A stretch of DNA of 64,000 nucleotides from Rhodoferax sp. WC2427. GTDB taxonomy: Bacteria > Pseudomonadota > Gammaproteobacteria > Burkholderiales > Burkholderiaceae_C. The position numbers and the translations under genes were made by a program. Positions 9,051 to 17,983 of the stretch are shown piece by piece (the first letter of the stretch is position 1; every line of letters starts with the position of its first letter). Under the pieces are notes generated by a model that was not told the DNA's origin, searched no databases, and saw nothing but the letters and a program-made list of their open reading frames with translations. The DNA is taken from NCBI RefSeq assembly GCF_040822085.1, contig NZ_CP162006.1, positions 1,550,001 to 1,614,000 on the forward strand, given 5' to 3'.

Positions 9051-9068
9051 CAGTCATCTATCCGTCAC
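9051..9068 (+). promoter_or_regulatory. probable Pho box upstream of the phosphate-transport operon
   Basis: Two GTCA(T/C) half-sites stand exactly 11 nt apart (GTCAT at 9053, GTCAC at 9064). The 18-mer CAGTCATCTATCCGTCAC matches the enterobacterial PhoB box at 14 of 18 positions by eye. It sits 39 nt before the start of the DUF47-pit pair. In Sinorhizobium the related orfA-pit operon is repressed by PhoB, so repression at low phosphate is plausible. No clear -10 is visible. Confidence 0.5.
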
Positions 9069-9082
9069 ATTTCTGACGCAAT

Positions 9083-9092
9083 CCCCCCCCCC
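9083..9092 (+). repeat. poly-C tract of ten in the leader of the DUF47-pit operon
   Basis: A run of ten C residues directly precedes the TTAGGAG ribosome site (9094-9100). Tracts of this length can slip during replication and are also prone to base-calling error. Confidence 0.7.
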
Positions 9093-9106
9093 ATTAGGAG
9101 TTCGCC

Positions 9107-9754
9107 ATGCTGTTTGGCAAGTTGTTGCCGCGTGAAGGCAATTTTTTCGAAATGTTCAACCAGCACGCGGACCGCATTGTGGAGGCGGCCCGGGCTTTTT
9201 CGCAGTTGGTGGCGAACTACAACGACCCGTACCTGCGCGAGCAGTACAACCGCGATGTCGACAATGCGGAAAGCGCAGCCGACCGTGTGACGCGTGAGGT
9301 GAACCAGCTGCTGCACAAGACCTTCATCACACCCTTGGACCGCGAGCAGATCCACACCTTGATCAACACCATGGACGACGTGGCCGACCTGATCCAGGAT
9401 TCGGCCGAGACCATGGCGTTGTACGACGTGCGGCATATGACGGAGGAGATCACCCGCCTGACCGACCTGAGCGTGAAATGCTGTGAGCGCCTGAAAGATG
9501 CGGTGTACATGCTGGGCAAGATTGGCGATCCTGCAACCGCCGAGGCGGCTTTGAAGACCTGCGAAGAAATCGACCGCCTGGAGTCGGATGCAGACCGGGT
9601 GATGCGCTCGGCCATGAGCAAGCTGTTCCGCGAAGAGCCGGATGTGCGCGAGGTCATCAAGCTCAAAGCGATCTACGAACTGTTGGAAACCATTACCGAC
9701 AAATGCGAAGACGTGGCCAATGTGATCGAGGGCATCGTCCTCGAAAACTCCTGA
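9107..9754 (+). CDS. DUF47 (PhoU-like) protein paired with Pit
   Basis: 215-residue all-helical protein of the DUF47/PhoU-like family. Characteristic parts are FFEMFNQHADRIVEAARAF near the N-terminus, the acidic helix repeats (ESAADRVTREV; LESDADRVMRSAM), the conserved THLI-like stretch around TPLDREQIHTLI, and ETITDKCEDVANVIEGIVLE at the end. Family members sit next to Pit-type transporters and are thought to modulate phosphate uptake. AGGAG lies 6 nt before the ATG. Only 13 bp separate it from pit, so co-transcription is near certain. Confidence 0.93.
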   Translation: MLFGKLLPREGNFFEMFNQHADRIVEAARAFSQLVANYNDPYLREQYNRDVDNAESAADRVTREVNQLLHKTFITPLDREQIHTLINTMDDVADLIQDSAETMALYDVRHMTEEITRLTDLSVKCCERLKDAVYMLGKIGDPATAEAALKTCEEIDRLESDADRVMRSAMSKLFREEPDVREVIKLKAIYELLETITDKCEDVANVIEGIVLENS

Positions 9755-9767
9755 GCCGGGGCATTCC

Positions 9768-10778
9768 ATGGCAACGGTACAGGTAAGTTTGTGGGTGGTG
9801 GTGGTTCTGGTGGTGTTGGCGCTGCTGTTCGATTTCATGAACGGGTTCCACGATGCGGCGAATTCCATCGCCACGGTGGTGTCCACTGGGGTGCTCAAGC
9901 CCGCACAGGCCGTGGTGTTTGCGGCGTGCTTCAATTTTGTGGCGATTTTCATCTTTCACCTGAGCGTGGCTGCCACGGTGGGCAAGGGAATTGCCGATCC
10001 GGGGGTGATCGACGTCCATGTGGTGTTTGGCGCCCTGATCGGGGCGATTTTCTGGAATTTCGTAACCTGGTATTACGGCATTCCGAGTAGTTCGTCGCAT
10101 GCGCTGATTGGCGGCATTGTGGGCGCGGTAATGGCCAAGGCGGGGTCCAGCGCGTTGGTGTCCAGCGGCATTCTCAAGACCGTGGCGTTCATCTTTATTT
10201 CCCCCTTGCTGGGCTTCTTGCTCGGTTCGCTGATGATGGTGGCGGTGGCGTGGGTTTGTCGGCGTGCCACGCCGTCCAAGGTGGACCGCTGGTTCCGGCG
10301 TCTTCAGCTGGTGTCGGCCGGGGCCTACAGTCTGGGGCACGGCGGCAACGATGCGCAAAAAACCATCGGCATTATCTGGATGCTGCTGATTGCCACCGGC
10401 TATTCGGCATCGACCGATACCTCACCGCCTACCTGGGCGATTGTGAGTTGCTACACCGCGATTGCGGCAGGCACCATGTTTGGCGGCTGGCGGATTGTGA
10501 AGACCATGGGGCAAAAGATCACCAAGCTCAAGCCTGTGGGTGGCTTCTGCGCCGAAACGGGCGGTGCGTTGACGCTGTTCCTGGCCACCGCCATGGGTGT
10601 GCCGGTATCTACCACCCACACCATCACCGGCGCGATTGTGGGTGTGGGCTCGACCCAGCGGGCCAGTGCCGTGCGCTGGGGCGTTGCCGGTACGATTGTG
10701 TGGGCCTGGATTTTTACCATTCCCGCCAGCGCATTTGTGGCAGCTGTTGCCTATTGGCTCAGCCTGCAGATCTTTTAA
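9768..10778 (+). CDS. pit: low-affinity inorganic phosphate transporter (Pit family)
   Basis: 336 residues with about ten membrane helices. The two PiT family repeats are visible: FDFMNGFHDAANSIATVV near residue 25 and YSLGHGGNDAQKTIGII near residue 190, with a GVPVSTTHTITGAIVG signature near residue 280. It imports phosphate, usually as a neutral metal-phosphate complex, using the proton gradient. Second gene of the DUF47-pit operon. It ends 1 bp before the convergent TM2 gene, so no separate terminator is visible between them. Confidence 0.95.
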   Translation: MATVQVSLWVVVVLVVLALLFDFMNGFHDAANSIATVVSTGVLKPAQAVVFAACFNFVAIFIFHLSVAATVGKGIADPGVIDVHVVFGALIGAIFWNFVTWYYGIPSSSSHALIGGIVGAVMAKAGSSALVSSGILKTVAFIFISPLLGFLLGSLMMVAVAWVCRRATPSKVDRWFRRLQLVSAGAYSLGHGGNDAQKTIGIIWMLLIATGYSASTDTSPPTWAIVSCYTAIAAGTMFGGWRIVKTMGQKITKLKPVGGFCAETGGALTLFLATAMGVPVSTTHTITGAIVGVGSTQRASAVRWGVAGTIVWAWIFTIPASAFVAAVAYWLSLQIF

Positions 10779-10779
10779 T

Positions 10780-11226
10780 TCACTGGCCCAGCTTCGGCCC
10801 TAGTTCGATCTGGTATTCGAAGTAGCGCTGGAAGCTGAACGCCAGGCTGGCCATCAAGGTGCCGGTGCCTACCAACAGGGCGCACACCAGCGCGCCTACG
10901 GTGATCCAATTGGTTTGACCGGGCAGGGCATCTGCGGCGTTGCGGGGGTTGAATTTGGCATTCCATTTTTCTGGCGCCATCAGGCCGTAGACGATAGCGG
11001 TCAGGGCACTGGCGGCCATGCTGAAGCCCAGCATCGGAATCAGCACCCAGCTCCAGTGGTCGTCCAGCCCCGCCACCTGCACCCGCTGTATGCCGTACAG
11101 CCCCAGTGCCGTAGGGATCCAGTACAGCCAGCCCCATAGGTCGCCCGGCCCGTGCAGGTAGAAACGGTGCAGGCCGATCGGGCCGCCTACAAATGCCAGC
11201 CAAGCGGCCAAAGTTTTGTTTTTCAT
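10780..11226 (-). CDS. TM2-domain membrane protein
   Basis: 148 residues. The N-terminal half resembles a TM2 domain: AAWLAFVGGPIGLHRFYL, then GWLYWIPTALGLYGIQRV (two helices with a G-x-H-RFY turn). A third helix is near 60-80 and a fourth near 108-130. Function unknown; TM2 proteins are small inner-membrane proteins without an assigned reaction. It starts 8 bp after the stop of the upstream acetyltransferase gene, so the two are probably co-transcribed. Confidence 0.8.
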   Translation of the reverse strand: MKNKTLAAWLAFVGGPIGLHRFYLHGPGDLWGWLYWIPTALGLYGIQRVQVAGLDDHWSWVLIPMLGFSMAASALTAIVYGLMAPEKWNAKFNPRNAADALPGQTNWITVGALVCALLVGTGTLMASLAFSFQRYFEYQIELGPKLGQ

Positions 11227-11234
11227 GGGGCCGA

Positions 11235-11756
11235 TTATTCAGGCGAATTGCTGTCTGCCGCGCCCAGGGCCTTTTCCATCATCACCACGTCCAGCCAGCG
11301 GCCAAATTTCCAGCCGCAGGCGCGCAGCACGCCCACGTGGGTAAAGCCCAGCGATTGGTGTACGCCAATCGAGCCCGCATTGGCCGAGTCGCCGATCACG
11401 GCGATCAGTTTGCGCACGCCTACGCGTTCGGCCTGGGCCGCCAATTCGGCCAGCAACAGGCGCCCCCAGCCTTTGCCGCCGCTGTCGGGGGCCAGGTAGA
11501 CCGAGTCTTCGGCCGAAAACCGGTAGGCCGGGCGCGGCTTGAACCAGTTGCAGTAGGCAAAGCCCAGCACCTGGTCGTCATCGGTCAACACGAGGTAGGG
11601 CAGGCCCTTGGCCAGCACGTCGGCGCGGCGGGTGGCCATGTCTTCGGCGGTGGGCGGGGTGGTCTCGAACGTGCCGGTGCCATGCAGGACGTGGTGGCTG
11701 TAAATGGCGGTTATAGCGGCAATATCTTCGTCGCGGGCGGGGCGGATGGTGGGCAT
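11235..11756 (-). CDS. GNAT-family N-acetyltransferase (phosphinothricin acetyltransferase-like)
   Basis: 173 residues from the ATG at 11756; the frame stays open 33 codons upstream, but those residues overlap the rpsP promoter region and match no domain. It starts with TIRPARDEDIAAITAIY and contains GTGTFETTPPT, GFAYCNWFKPRPAYRF and the acetyl-CoA loop GKGWGRLLL, followed by IGDSANAGSIGVHQSLGF. This pattern is that of the Pat/Bar-like subgroup that acetylates small amines such as phosphinothricin or methionine sulfoximine. The real substrate is unknown. Divergent from rpsP. Confidence 0.88.
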   Translation of the reverse strand: MPTIRPARDEDIAAITAIYSHHVLHGTGTFETTPPTAEDMATRRADVLAKGLPYLVLTDDDQVLGFAYCNWFKPRPAYRFSAEDSVYLAPDSGGKGWGRLLLAELAAQAERVGVRKLIAVIGDSANAGSIGVHQSLGFTHVGVLRACGWKFGRWLDVVMMEKALGAADSNSPE

Positions 11757-11781
11757 GGCTGAGGAGGGGGTTGGGTCGCGG

Positions 11782-11787
11782 TATAAT
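11782..11787 (+). promoter_or_regulatory. candidate -10 box of the rpsP operon
   Basis: A perfect TATAAT lies 143 bp upstream of rpsP on the coding strand. No good -35 is seen at 16-18 bp, so the promoter call is tentative. Confidence 0.4.
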
Positions 11788-11929
11788 GGAAGGCTTTTCA
11801 GCGTGTCACTGGCTAGGTGGTCAGTTGCGTGTCTCAACGCTGGGATAAACGTCAAGTAAGCGCCGACTGCCTACTTGGTGCACTTGATAAACGGCTGGAA
11901 TCATTTTCAGCCACCCCGAAGGATAAATC

Positions 11930-12190
11930 ATGGTCGTTATTCGACTCGCCCGTGGCGGTGCAAAAGCACGCCCGTTTTTCAATATCGTTGTGACCGACAA
12001 GCGCACCCGCCGCGACGGTCGTTTCATTGAGCGTATTGGTTTTTACAACCCTATCGCTACTGCCAATGAAGAAAGCATCCGCATTGCACAAGACCGCCTG
12101 ACCCACTGGCGTAGCGTCGGTGCCCAGGCTTCCCCCACCGTGGAACGTCTGATTGCACAAGCTGCCAAAAAAGCAGCCCCTGCCGCCTAA
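11930..12190 (+). CDS. rpsP: 30S ribosomal protein S16
   Basis: 86 residues; small basic protein assembled into the 5' domain of 16S rRNA. The family start ([21 protein letters not shown]) and the middle RIGFYNPIA are unmistakable. AAGGAT lies 6-12 nt before the ATG. First gene of the classical rpsP-rimM-trmD-rplS operon, which is complete here. Confidence 0.98.
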   Translation: MVVIRLARGGAKARPFFNIVVTDKRTRRDGRFIERIGFYNPIATANEESIRIAQDRLTHWRSVGAQASPTVERLIAQAAKKAAPAA

Positions 12191-12241
12191 ATAGGACCAG
12201 CGGGCCCGCAGCATCGCGCTGTTTGCCTGCTCCGCACCACC

Positions 12242-12820
12242 ATGATGCCCTCACTCGAAACCGCTGATTTACCGGCGGATGCCATTGAAGTAGGGCGCAT
12301 CGGTGATGCCTGGGGGATCAAAGGCTGGTTCAAGGTCGTCTCCCACAGCGCCGCACCCGAGGCGCTTTTTTCTTCCAAACGCTGGTTTTTGCAGCCCACC
12401 GAGCGGGGTGCCAAAACCTTTGCCGGCACCAAGCTGCTGCGCGTGATTGAAGCCAAAGAACATTCTGGCGGTGTCGTCGCCCAGGCCCATGAGGTCGTGG
12501 GGCGCGATGCAGCCGAGGCATTGCGCGGTTCGCGTATTTTCGTGGCCCGCACCAGTTTCCCCAGTGTCTCTACCGATGAGTACTACTGGGTCGACTTGAT
12601 CGGCCTGGAGGTGGTCAACCGCGAAGGCGTTGCGCTGGGGCAGGTCAAAGAGCTGCTGTCTACCGGGGCTCAAACCGTGCTGGTCATTGCCTACCAGGAA
12701 GCGGACGAAGCCGGTGTGGTGCAGGCCCTGGAGCGTATGGTGCCGTTTGTGGCCGTGTACGTGGACAAGGTCGATTTGCCTGGGCGTCTCATTACCGTCG
12801 ACTGGCAGCCCGACTACTGA
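12242..12820 (+). CDS. rimM: ribosome maturation factor RimM
   Basis: 192 residues. The N-terminal RimM beta-barrel has [16 protein letters not shown], and the C-terminal PRC-barrel-like half shows [13 protein letters not shown] and ends with [11 protein letters not shown]. It binds S19/S13 during maturation of the 30S head. Two consecutive ATG codons (12242, 12245) could start it. It lies between rpsP and trmD; the PRC part uses the usual family spacing. Confidence 0.96.
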   Translation: MMPSLETADLPADAIEVGRIGDAWGIKGWFKVVSHSAAPEALFSSKRWFLQPTERGAKTFAGTKLLRVIEAKEHSGGVVAQAHEVVGRDAAEALRGSRIFVARTSFPSVSTDEYYWVDLIGLEVVNREGVALGQVKELLSTGAQTVLVIAYQEADEAGVVQALERMVPFVAVYVDKVDLPGRLITVDWQPDY

Positions 12821-12837
12821 ACTGGCAGGCACTGCGC

Positions 12838-13590
12838 ATGCGGTTCGACATCATCAGTCTGTTCCCCGAGCTGTTTACGCCGTTTTTGACCAGCGGCGTG
12901 ACGCGCCGCGCGTTTGAATCGGGTCTGGTTGAGCTGCACCTGTGGAACCCCCGTGATTTTGCCGATGGCAACTACCGCCGGGTCGATGACCGACCTTTCG
13001 GCGGCGGCCCGGGCATGGTCATGTTGGCCGAGCCTTTGGCGCGCTGTCTGGCAGCCATCCAGGCGGCCCGCGCGGACGCTGCCCCCGTCGTTTTATTTTC
13101 CCCTTTGGGCCCCGCGCTCACGCACGCCACGGTAGAAACCTGGTCCGCCAGCGCGGGTGCGGTGCTGGTGTGTGGCCGCTACGAAGGCATCGACCAGCGC
13201 TTCATCGACCGTTTCGTGACCCACCAGATCAGTCTGGGCGACTTTGTGCTGTCGGGCGGTGAAATTGCAGCCCTGGCCTTGCTGGATGCGGTGGCGCGTT
13301 TGCAGCCCGGCGTGCTGAACGACGCAGGCAGCCACCAGTTTGACAGCTTCAACCCCGCACTCGACGGCCTGCTGGACTGCCCGCACTACACCCGCCCCGA
13401 AACCTGGGAAGGCCACGCCGTGCCTGCCGCGCTGTTGTCGGGCCACCACGTGCAGATCGAGCGCTGGCGGCGCGACCAGCGCTTGCAGCTTACGGCCCAA
13501 CGCCGCCCCGACCTGCTACAGGCCGCCCGCGCCGCGGGCCGCCTGGGCCGTGACGACGAGCGCTTTCTGAAGAGCCTGCCACCCGTCTGA
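12838..13590 (+). CDS. trmD: tRNA (guanine-N1-)-methyltransferase
   Basis: 250 residues; methylates G37 of tRNAs with SAM, preventing +1 frameshifting. The family pattern is clear: [26 protein letters not shown], the knot-forming [15 protein letters not shown] and [20 protein letters not shown]. It starts 17 bp after rimM, in the standard operon order. Confidence 0.98.
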   Translation: MRFDIISLFPELFTPFLTSGVTRRAFESGLVELHLWNPRDFADGNYRRVDDRPFGGGPGMVMLAEPLARCLAAIQAARADAAPVVLFSPLGPALTHATVETWSASAGAVLVCGRYEGIDQRFIDRFVTHQISLGDFVLSGGEIAALALLDAVARLQPGVLNDAGSHQFDSFNPALDGLLDCPHYTRPETWEGHAVPAALLSGHHVQIERWRRDQRLQLTAQRRPDLLQAARAAGRLGRDDERFLKSLPPV

Positions 13591-13610
13591 AAAGGCCGTT
13601 TGGCGCAAAA

Positions 13611-13619
13611 TGCTATACT
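13611..13619 (+). promoter_or_regulatory. candidate extended -10 promoter before rplS
   Basis: TGCTATACT is an extended -10 (TG-N-TATACT) about 90 bp before rplS, in the gap after trmD. It could give extra transcription of rplS. The -35 is weak. Confidence 0.35.
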
Positions 13620-13709
13620 CAAAGGCTTTTCGATCCTATACCCGGCCGCTTTCCATTCTGGTAAAGCACTAGCTAATTTTGGCGCGGGCATGATCACAAG
13701 AGGAAAACC

Positions 13710-14108
13710 ATGAACTTAATCGAAATCCTGGAACAAGAAGAAATCGCCCGCTTGGCCAAGGTGATCCCGTCGTTCGCCCCTGGCGACACCGTGATCGTCA
13801 GCGTCAACGTGGTTGAAGGCGCGCGCAAGCGTGTGCAGGCCTATGAAGGTGTCGTGATTGCCAAGCGCAACCGTGGCCTCAACAGCGGCTTCACCGTGCG
13901 CAAGATCTCCAGCGGCGAAGGCGTGGAGCGTACGTTCCAAACCTACAGCCCGCTGATCGCCGGCATCGAAGTCAAGCGCCGTGGTGACGTGCGCCGCGCC
14001 AAGCTGTACTACCTGCGTGACCGCAGCGGTAAGTCGGCGCGTATCAAGGAAAAGTTGCCTAACCGCATCAAGGTGGCAGCCGCCAAGGCCGCCGCAGCTG
14101 CAGCGTAA
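13710..14108 (+). CDS. rplS: 50S ribosomal protein L19
   Basis: 132 residues; located at the 30S-50S interface. Conserved parts: [23 protein letters not shown] near the start, then [15 protein letters not shown], and [20 protein letters not shown]. The Ala/Lys-rich C-terminus ([10 protein letters not shown]) extends past the usual end of about 115 residues, common in this bacterial group. AGAGGAAAA precedes the ATG. Last gene of the rpsP operon, closed by the terminator at 14125. Confidence 0.98.
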   Translation: MNLIEILEQEEIARLAKVIPSFAPGDTVIVSVNVVEGARKRVQAYEGVVIAKRNRGLNSGFTVRKISSGEGVERTFQTYSPLIAGIEVKRRGDVRRAKLYYLRDRSGKSARIKEKLPNRIKVAAAKAAAAAA

Positions 14109-14124
14109 TCTGCACTGTTCCTTG

Positions 14125-14163
14125 AAAAAGCCGCCACATGCGTCAAGCTGTGGCGGCTTTTTT
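14125..14163 (+). terminator. rho-independent terminator of the rpsP-rplS operon
   Basis: AAAAAGCCGCCACA and TGTGGCGGCTTTTTT form a stem with a 10-nt loop followed by a T run. It lies 16 bp after the rplS stop. Confidence 0.9.
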
Positions 14164-14185
14164 CATGCGTCTTTGAGATCCTGAG

Positions 14186-14896
14186 ATGTCCCAATTACCC
14201 CTTACCCCTTTGTCGAAGCTGCCCAACTTTGACCCGCGCCAGGTGCCCGTGCTGGGCCATGACGCGCACCTGCCTGCGGTGGCTGCGGCGCACCTGCTGC
14301 CCGACGCCCTGCGCCAACGCTTCCAGAGCCCGCCGGTATGGCAGCCCGAGGTGCGCTCCGAGCCACGCTTTACCGACCGCGCTCCCCGCCAGGCCGCCGT
14401 GCTGATCCCCATCGTGCTGCACAGTCTGGCGCAAGGCGGGCCCACCATCCTGCTGACCCAGCGCACCGCCCACATGTCGTCGCACGCCGGGCAAATCGCC
14501 TTTCCGGGTGGCAAGGTGGATGCCTCCGATGCCGACGCCAGCGCCGCCGCCCTGCGCGAAGCCTGGGAGGAGGTGGGCTTGCCGCCCGAATACGTGCAGG
14601 TAATTGGCCAATTGCCCGCCTATGTGACCGGCACGGCCTTTATCGTCACGCCCGTGGTGGCGCTGGTGCAGCCCGGTTTCACGCTGGTGCACCAGCCCGA
14701 AGAAGTGGCCGATGCCTTCGAGGTGCCGCTGGCTTTTTTGATGGACCCGGCGCACCACCGCCGCCATGCGTTCGCGTGGGAAGGGGTGCAGCGCGAGTGG
14801 TTTTCCATGCCCTACACCGACGCGCAGGGCGAGCGCTTCATCTGGGGCGCCACGGCGGGCATGCTGCGCAATTTCTACCGATTTTTGTCGGCCTGA
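14186..14896 (+). CDS. Nudix hydrolase, CoA pyrophosphatase type (NudL-like)
   Basis: 236 residues. The Nudix core is preceded by the CoA-pyrophosphatase signature (LLTQRTAHMSSHAGQIAFPGG), and the Nudix box follows with ALREAWEEVGL (around residue 130). The spacing between the GG and the REAWEE helix is the longer form seen in the NudL/UPF0035 group. Expected reaction: CoA and derivatives to 4'-phosphopantetheine plus 3',5'-ADP. It starts 23 bp after the rplS terminator and so needs its own promoter. Confidence 0.9.
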   Translation: MSQLPLTPLSKLPNFDPRQVPVLGHDAHLPAVAAAHLLPDALRQRFQSPPVWQPEVRSEPRFTDRAPRQAAVLIPIVLHSLAQGGPTILLTQRTAHMSSHAGQIAFPGGKVDASDADASAAALREAWEEVGLPPEYVQVIGQLPAYVTGTAFIVTPVVALVQPGFTLVHQPEEVADAFEVPLAFLMDPAHHRRHAFAWEGVQREWFSMPYTDAQGERFIWGATAGMLRNFYRFLSA

Positions 14897-14929
14897 AAAC
14901 TTGTAACGGCAGGCCGTTATCATCCTGCC

Positions 14930-15913
14930 ATGAGCTTTTTTGCGATCATGTTTGCGCTCTTGCTGGAGCAGGTGCGCCCCGTAGCCCGAGACAACCCCAT
15001 CCACGGCCTGTTGCGCGCCTGGGTGCGGGCATCCAGCCGCAACCTGGACGCGGGCACGCCCCAGCACGGCTGGCTGGCCTGGGCCTTGGCCGTCGTGGTG
15101 CCCAGCCTGGCTGCGCTGGGCCTGCACTGGTTGCTGGTGTGGGCCATTGGCTGGCCGGTGGCCGTGCTGTGGAACGTGGCCGTGCTGTACGCCACCCTGG
15201 GGTTTCGGCAGTTCAGCCACCATTTCACCGAGATCCGCGATGCGCTGGAAAGTGGCGACGAGCCGCTGGCCCGTGAGCGCCTGGCGCATTGGCAGCAGGT
15301 GGATGCCAGCGAGCTGCCGCGCAGCGAAATCGTGCGCCATGTGATCGAGTATTCGGTGATTGCTGCGCACCGCCATGTGTTTGGCGTGCTGGCCTGGTAC
15401 TCGGTGCTGGCCGCACTGGGCCTGGGGCCTGCGGGCGCGGTCTTCTACCGCCTGTGCGAATTCGTCTCGCGCTACTGGAAGCACAAGGCCCGCGACCGGC
15501 ACCAGCCCGCCAGTGTCTCGCTGCAAAAAGCCGCTGCCAGCGCCTGGACCGCCGTCGATTGGCTGCCCGCCCGCGCCACGGCGTTGGGTTTTGCGGTGGT
15601 GGGCAGTTTTGAAGATGCCATCGACAGCTGGCGCAATTACGCGCAGCGCTTTCCCAACGACAACGACGGCGTGGTGCTGGCCGCCACCTCGGGTGCACTG
15701 AACGTGCGCCTGGGCGGCGAAGCCCTGAAGACGGTGGAGGCCATCGGCTACAGCCAGGCCGCGCCGCTGGAGCAGGGCGTGGACACCGAGTCCACCCCGG
15801 GCCGCGACCCCGAACTGGCCCATTTGCGCAGCGTGGTCGGCCTGGTCTGGCGCGCCGTGGTGCTGTGGATGGGCATGCTGGCCTTGTTGACGCTTGCCAA
15901 CTTGCTCGGTTGA
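14930..15913 (+). CDS. CobD/CbiB-family membrane protein
   Basis: 327 residues with helices near 5-20, 47-90, 138-160 and 300-322. The family end is recognisable: FPNDNDGVVLAATSGALNVRLGG stands where CbiB proteins have N-x-G-x(3)-AAMAGAL-x-V-x-LGG. True CbiB (adenosylcobinamide-phosphate synthase) joins aminopropanol phosphate to cobyrate. Here several family motifs are altered and no other cobalamin gene is nearby, so the substrate is uncertain. The next gene is a HisC-type aminotransferase; in cobalamin pathways the CbiB partner is the HisC-like threonine-phosphate decarboxylase, so the pairing is suggestive. Confidence 0.75.
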   Translation: MSFFAIMFALLLEQVRPVARDNPIHGLLRAWVRASSRNLDAGTPQHGWLAWALAVVVPSLAALGLHWLLVWAIGWPVAVLWNVAVLYATLGFRQFSHHFTEIRDALESGDEPLARERLAHWQQVDASELPRSEIVRHVIEYSVIAAHRHVFGVLAWYSVLAALGLGPAGAVFYRLCEFVSRYWKHKARDRHQPASVSLQKAAASAWTAVDWLPARATALGFAVVGSFEDAIDSWRNYAQRFPNDNDGVVLAATSGALNVRLGGEALKTVEAIGYSQAAPLEQGVDTESTPGRDPELAHLRSVVGLVWRAVVLWMGMLALLTLANLLG

Positions 15914-15981
15914 TTTTTAAAGAAAATACGGCTCTAGCGCCCATTCCATTGGCGTGAGTAGCTATGAAAGTAGTAGCATTT
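15914..15981 (+). repeat. palindromic interspersed element, copy 1
   Basis: A-rich lead (TTTTTAAAGAAAATA), then CTCTAGCGCCCATTCCATTGG, CGTGAGTAGCTATGAAAG and TAGTAGCA. It fills the gap between the CbiB-like gene and hisC and includes the annotated GTG start of hisC. Confidence 0.8.
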
Positions 15982-17057
15982 TGACTTCCTCCCCTTTCTG
16001 GAGCCCGGTGGTTGCCGGGCTGGTGCCGTATGTTCCCGGTGAGCAACCCAAGCTGGCGAACCTGACCAAGCTCAACACCAACGAAAACCCATACCCGCCG
16101 TCTCCCAAGGTGGTGGCCGCCCTCCAGGCTGCCGCCCAGCAGGGCTTGCAGCTCTACCCCGACCCGGAATCCGTGGCCCTGCGCACCGAGATCGCCCGGC
16201 AGTACGGCTTGCAGACGGACCAGGTGTTCGTAGGTAACAGCTCGGACGAAGTGCTGGCGCATGCCTTCTTCGCCCTGTTCCAGCAAGGCGCGCCGCTGGT
16301 GCTGCCGGACGTGACCTACAGCTTCTACCAGGTGTATTGCGGGCTGTACGGCATCCCCATGCACATCGTGCCCCTGGCGGACGGCCTGCGGGTGGACGTG
16401 GAGGCGCTGACGGCACCGGCGGGCTGCGAGATTGCGGGCGTGGTGGTTGCCAACCCGAACGCGCCCACCGGCATCGGCCTGCCGTTGGCGCAGATCGAGC
16501 GCCTGCTGCAAATGCACCCGAATCACGCGGTGCTGGTAGACGAGGCCTACGTGGATTTTGGCGGTGCCTCCGCCGTAGGCCTGATAGCCCGCTACCCGAA
16601 CCTGCTGGTCACGCAAACCCTGTCCAAGTCACGCTCGTTGGCTGGTTTGCGCGTGGGCCTGGCCTGTGGCCAGCGGCCTTTGATCGAGGCGCTGGAGCGG
16701 GTGAAGAACAGTTTCAACTCCTACCCCCTGGGCCGTCTGGCGCAGGCCGGTGCGCTGGCGGCGTTTGAAGACCAGGCCTACTTTGCCCAGACCTGCGCGG
16801 CCGTGGTGCACAGCCGCGAAGGCCTGGTGCTGCAATTGGAAGACATGGGTTTCGAGGTGTTGCCCTCAACAGCCAACTTCGTCTTTGCCCGCCATCCGCA
16901 ATTTGATGCGGCAGAGCTGGCGGCCCAATTGCGGGCGCGGGCGGTGCTGGTGCGCCACTTCAAGCAGGCCCGTGTCAACCAGTACCTGCGCATCAGCGTG
17001 GGCACGCCGGCGCAGTGCGACACGCTGCTGGAAGCACTGGCCGCCATCCTGGGCTAA
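15954..17057 (+). CDS. hisC: histidinol-phosphate aminotransferase (HisC type)
   Basis: 367 residues from the GTG. PLP-dependent fold-type I aminotransferase: [12 protein letters not shown] (substrate loop), [22 protein letters not shown] and the Schiff-base lysine in [15 protein letters not shown]. It exchanges amino groups between histidinol phosphate and 2-oxoglutarate. The GTG lies inside an interspersed repeat and the first nine residues (SSYESSSI) come from it. A TTG at 15981, giving a start like other HisC proteins (LTSSPFWSP), is equally possible. A threonine-phosphate decarboxylase role cannot be excluded given the CbiB-like neighbour, but the NENP-x-PSP motif favours HisC. Confidence 0.88.
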   Translation: MSSYESSSILTSSPFWSPVVAGLVPYVPGEQPKLANLTKLNTNENPYPPSPKVVAALQAAAQQGLQLYPDPESVALRTEIARQYGLQTDQVFVGNSSDEVLAHAFFALFQQGAPLVLPDVTYSFYQVYCGLYGIPMHIVPLADGLRVDVEALTAPAGCEIAGVVVANPNAPTGIGLPLAQIERLLQMHPNHAVLVDEAYVDFGGASAVGLIARYPNLLVTQTLSKSRSLAGLRVGLACGQRPLIEALERVKNSFNSYPLGRLAQAGALAAFEDQAYFAQTCAAVVHSREGLVLQLEDMGFEVLPSTANFVFARHPQFDAAELAAQLRARAVLVRHFKQARVNQYLRISVGTPAQCDTLLEALAAILG

Positions 17058-17983
17058 AACTTCGGCGCGTCCAACTCGGCAAACAGGTCTCTATAGATTT
17101 TATAGCGCCTGTCGCTGATGGAGTGGGCGCTAGCGTCGTTTTTGACGTTTGCGATCACGCCGCAGCCCGGCTCGTGCAGGTGGGTGCAGTTGTAGAACTT
17201 GCACTGCTCCACAAACGGTTTGATGTCGGGCATCAGGCCCGACAGATGCCGGGCATCGATGTGGTGCAGGCCAAACTCCTGGAAGCCGGGCGAGTCGATC
17301 AGCGCGGTCTTCGCCTCTTTGTCCACCCAGTACCAGGTGGTGCTGGTGGTGGTGTGCTTGCCGGTGTTGAGCGCCTGCGAGATCTCGCGCGTGGCAGCCA
17401 GCGCGCCCGGCACCAGGTGGTTGGTCAGCGTGCTTTTGCCCGCGCCCGAGGGGCCTAGCACCAGCGTGGTCTTGCCTGCCAGCTCGGCCTTGAGGGCGTC
17501 CAGGCTGTCACTGGTGCCCTTGAGCGACAGCGGCAGCATGCGGTAGCCCATGTCGCGGTAGGCGGCCAGCCAGCCCCAGGCGCGCTCGAAGGGCACCGTC
17601 AAATCCTGCTTGTTCAGCACGATCAGCGGGGTGATGCGCTCGGCCTCGGCGGCGATCAGGGCGCGGGACAGCTGGGTCTCGGAGAACTCGGGCTCGGCGG
17701 CGATCAGGATCAGCACCTGGTCCAGGTTGGCCGCAAACGATTTGGTGCGGATTTCGTCCTGGCGGTAGAACAGGTTGCGGCGCGGCTGCAGCTTCTCGAT
17801 GGTGCCGTCGTCGCCCTGGCCCTCGGCACCGGGCAGCCACTGCACCAGATCGCCCACCACGGCGGTGCTTTTTTTGCCGCGGGGGTGGCAGATCAGGCGG
17901 GTGCCGTCGGGGCGCTCCACCATGCAGTGGCGGCCATAGGTGGCGACCACCAAGCCTGGGAGGAGGGCGGGGCGGCCGCTCAA
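17054..17983 (-). CDS. rsgA: ribosome small-subunit-dependent GTPase A
   Basis: 309 residues. N-terminal OB fold ([17 protein letters not shown]), then a circularly permuted GTPase domain: NKQD (G4) comes before [10 protein letters not shown] (G1) and DSPGF (G3). A C-terminal zinc knuckle follows (C-x(4)-C-x-H-x(4)-C around [12 protein letters not shown]). It helps late 30S maturation. Its stop overlaps the convergent hisC stop by 4 bp, and its start overlaps phhB by 4 bp. Confidence 0.96.
   Translation of the reverse strand: MSGRPALLPGLVVATYGRHCMVERPDGTRLICHPRGKKSTAVVGDLVQWLPGAEGQGDDGTIEKLQPRRNLFYRQDEIRTKSFAANLDQVLILIAAEPEFSETQLSRALIAAEAERITPLIVLNKQDLTVPFERAWGWLAAYRDMGYRMLPLSLKGTSDSLDALKAELAGKTTLVLGPSGAGKSTLTNHLVPGALAATREISQALNTGKHTTTSTTWYWVDKEAKTALIDSPGFQEFGLHHIDARHLSGLMPDIKPFVEQCKFYNCTHLHEPGCGVIANVKNDASAHSISDRRYKIYRDLFAELDAPKF

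Noticed and set aside
14195..15823. A 542-codon minus-strand frame over the Nudix and CbiB-like genes
   Set aside because: Composition of a shadow (His, Gln, Gly, Arg rich), no domain, and antisense to real genes.
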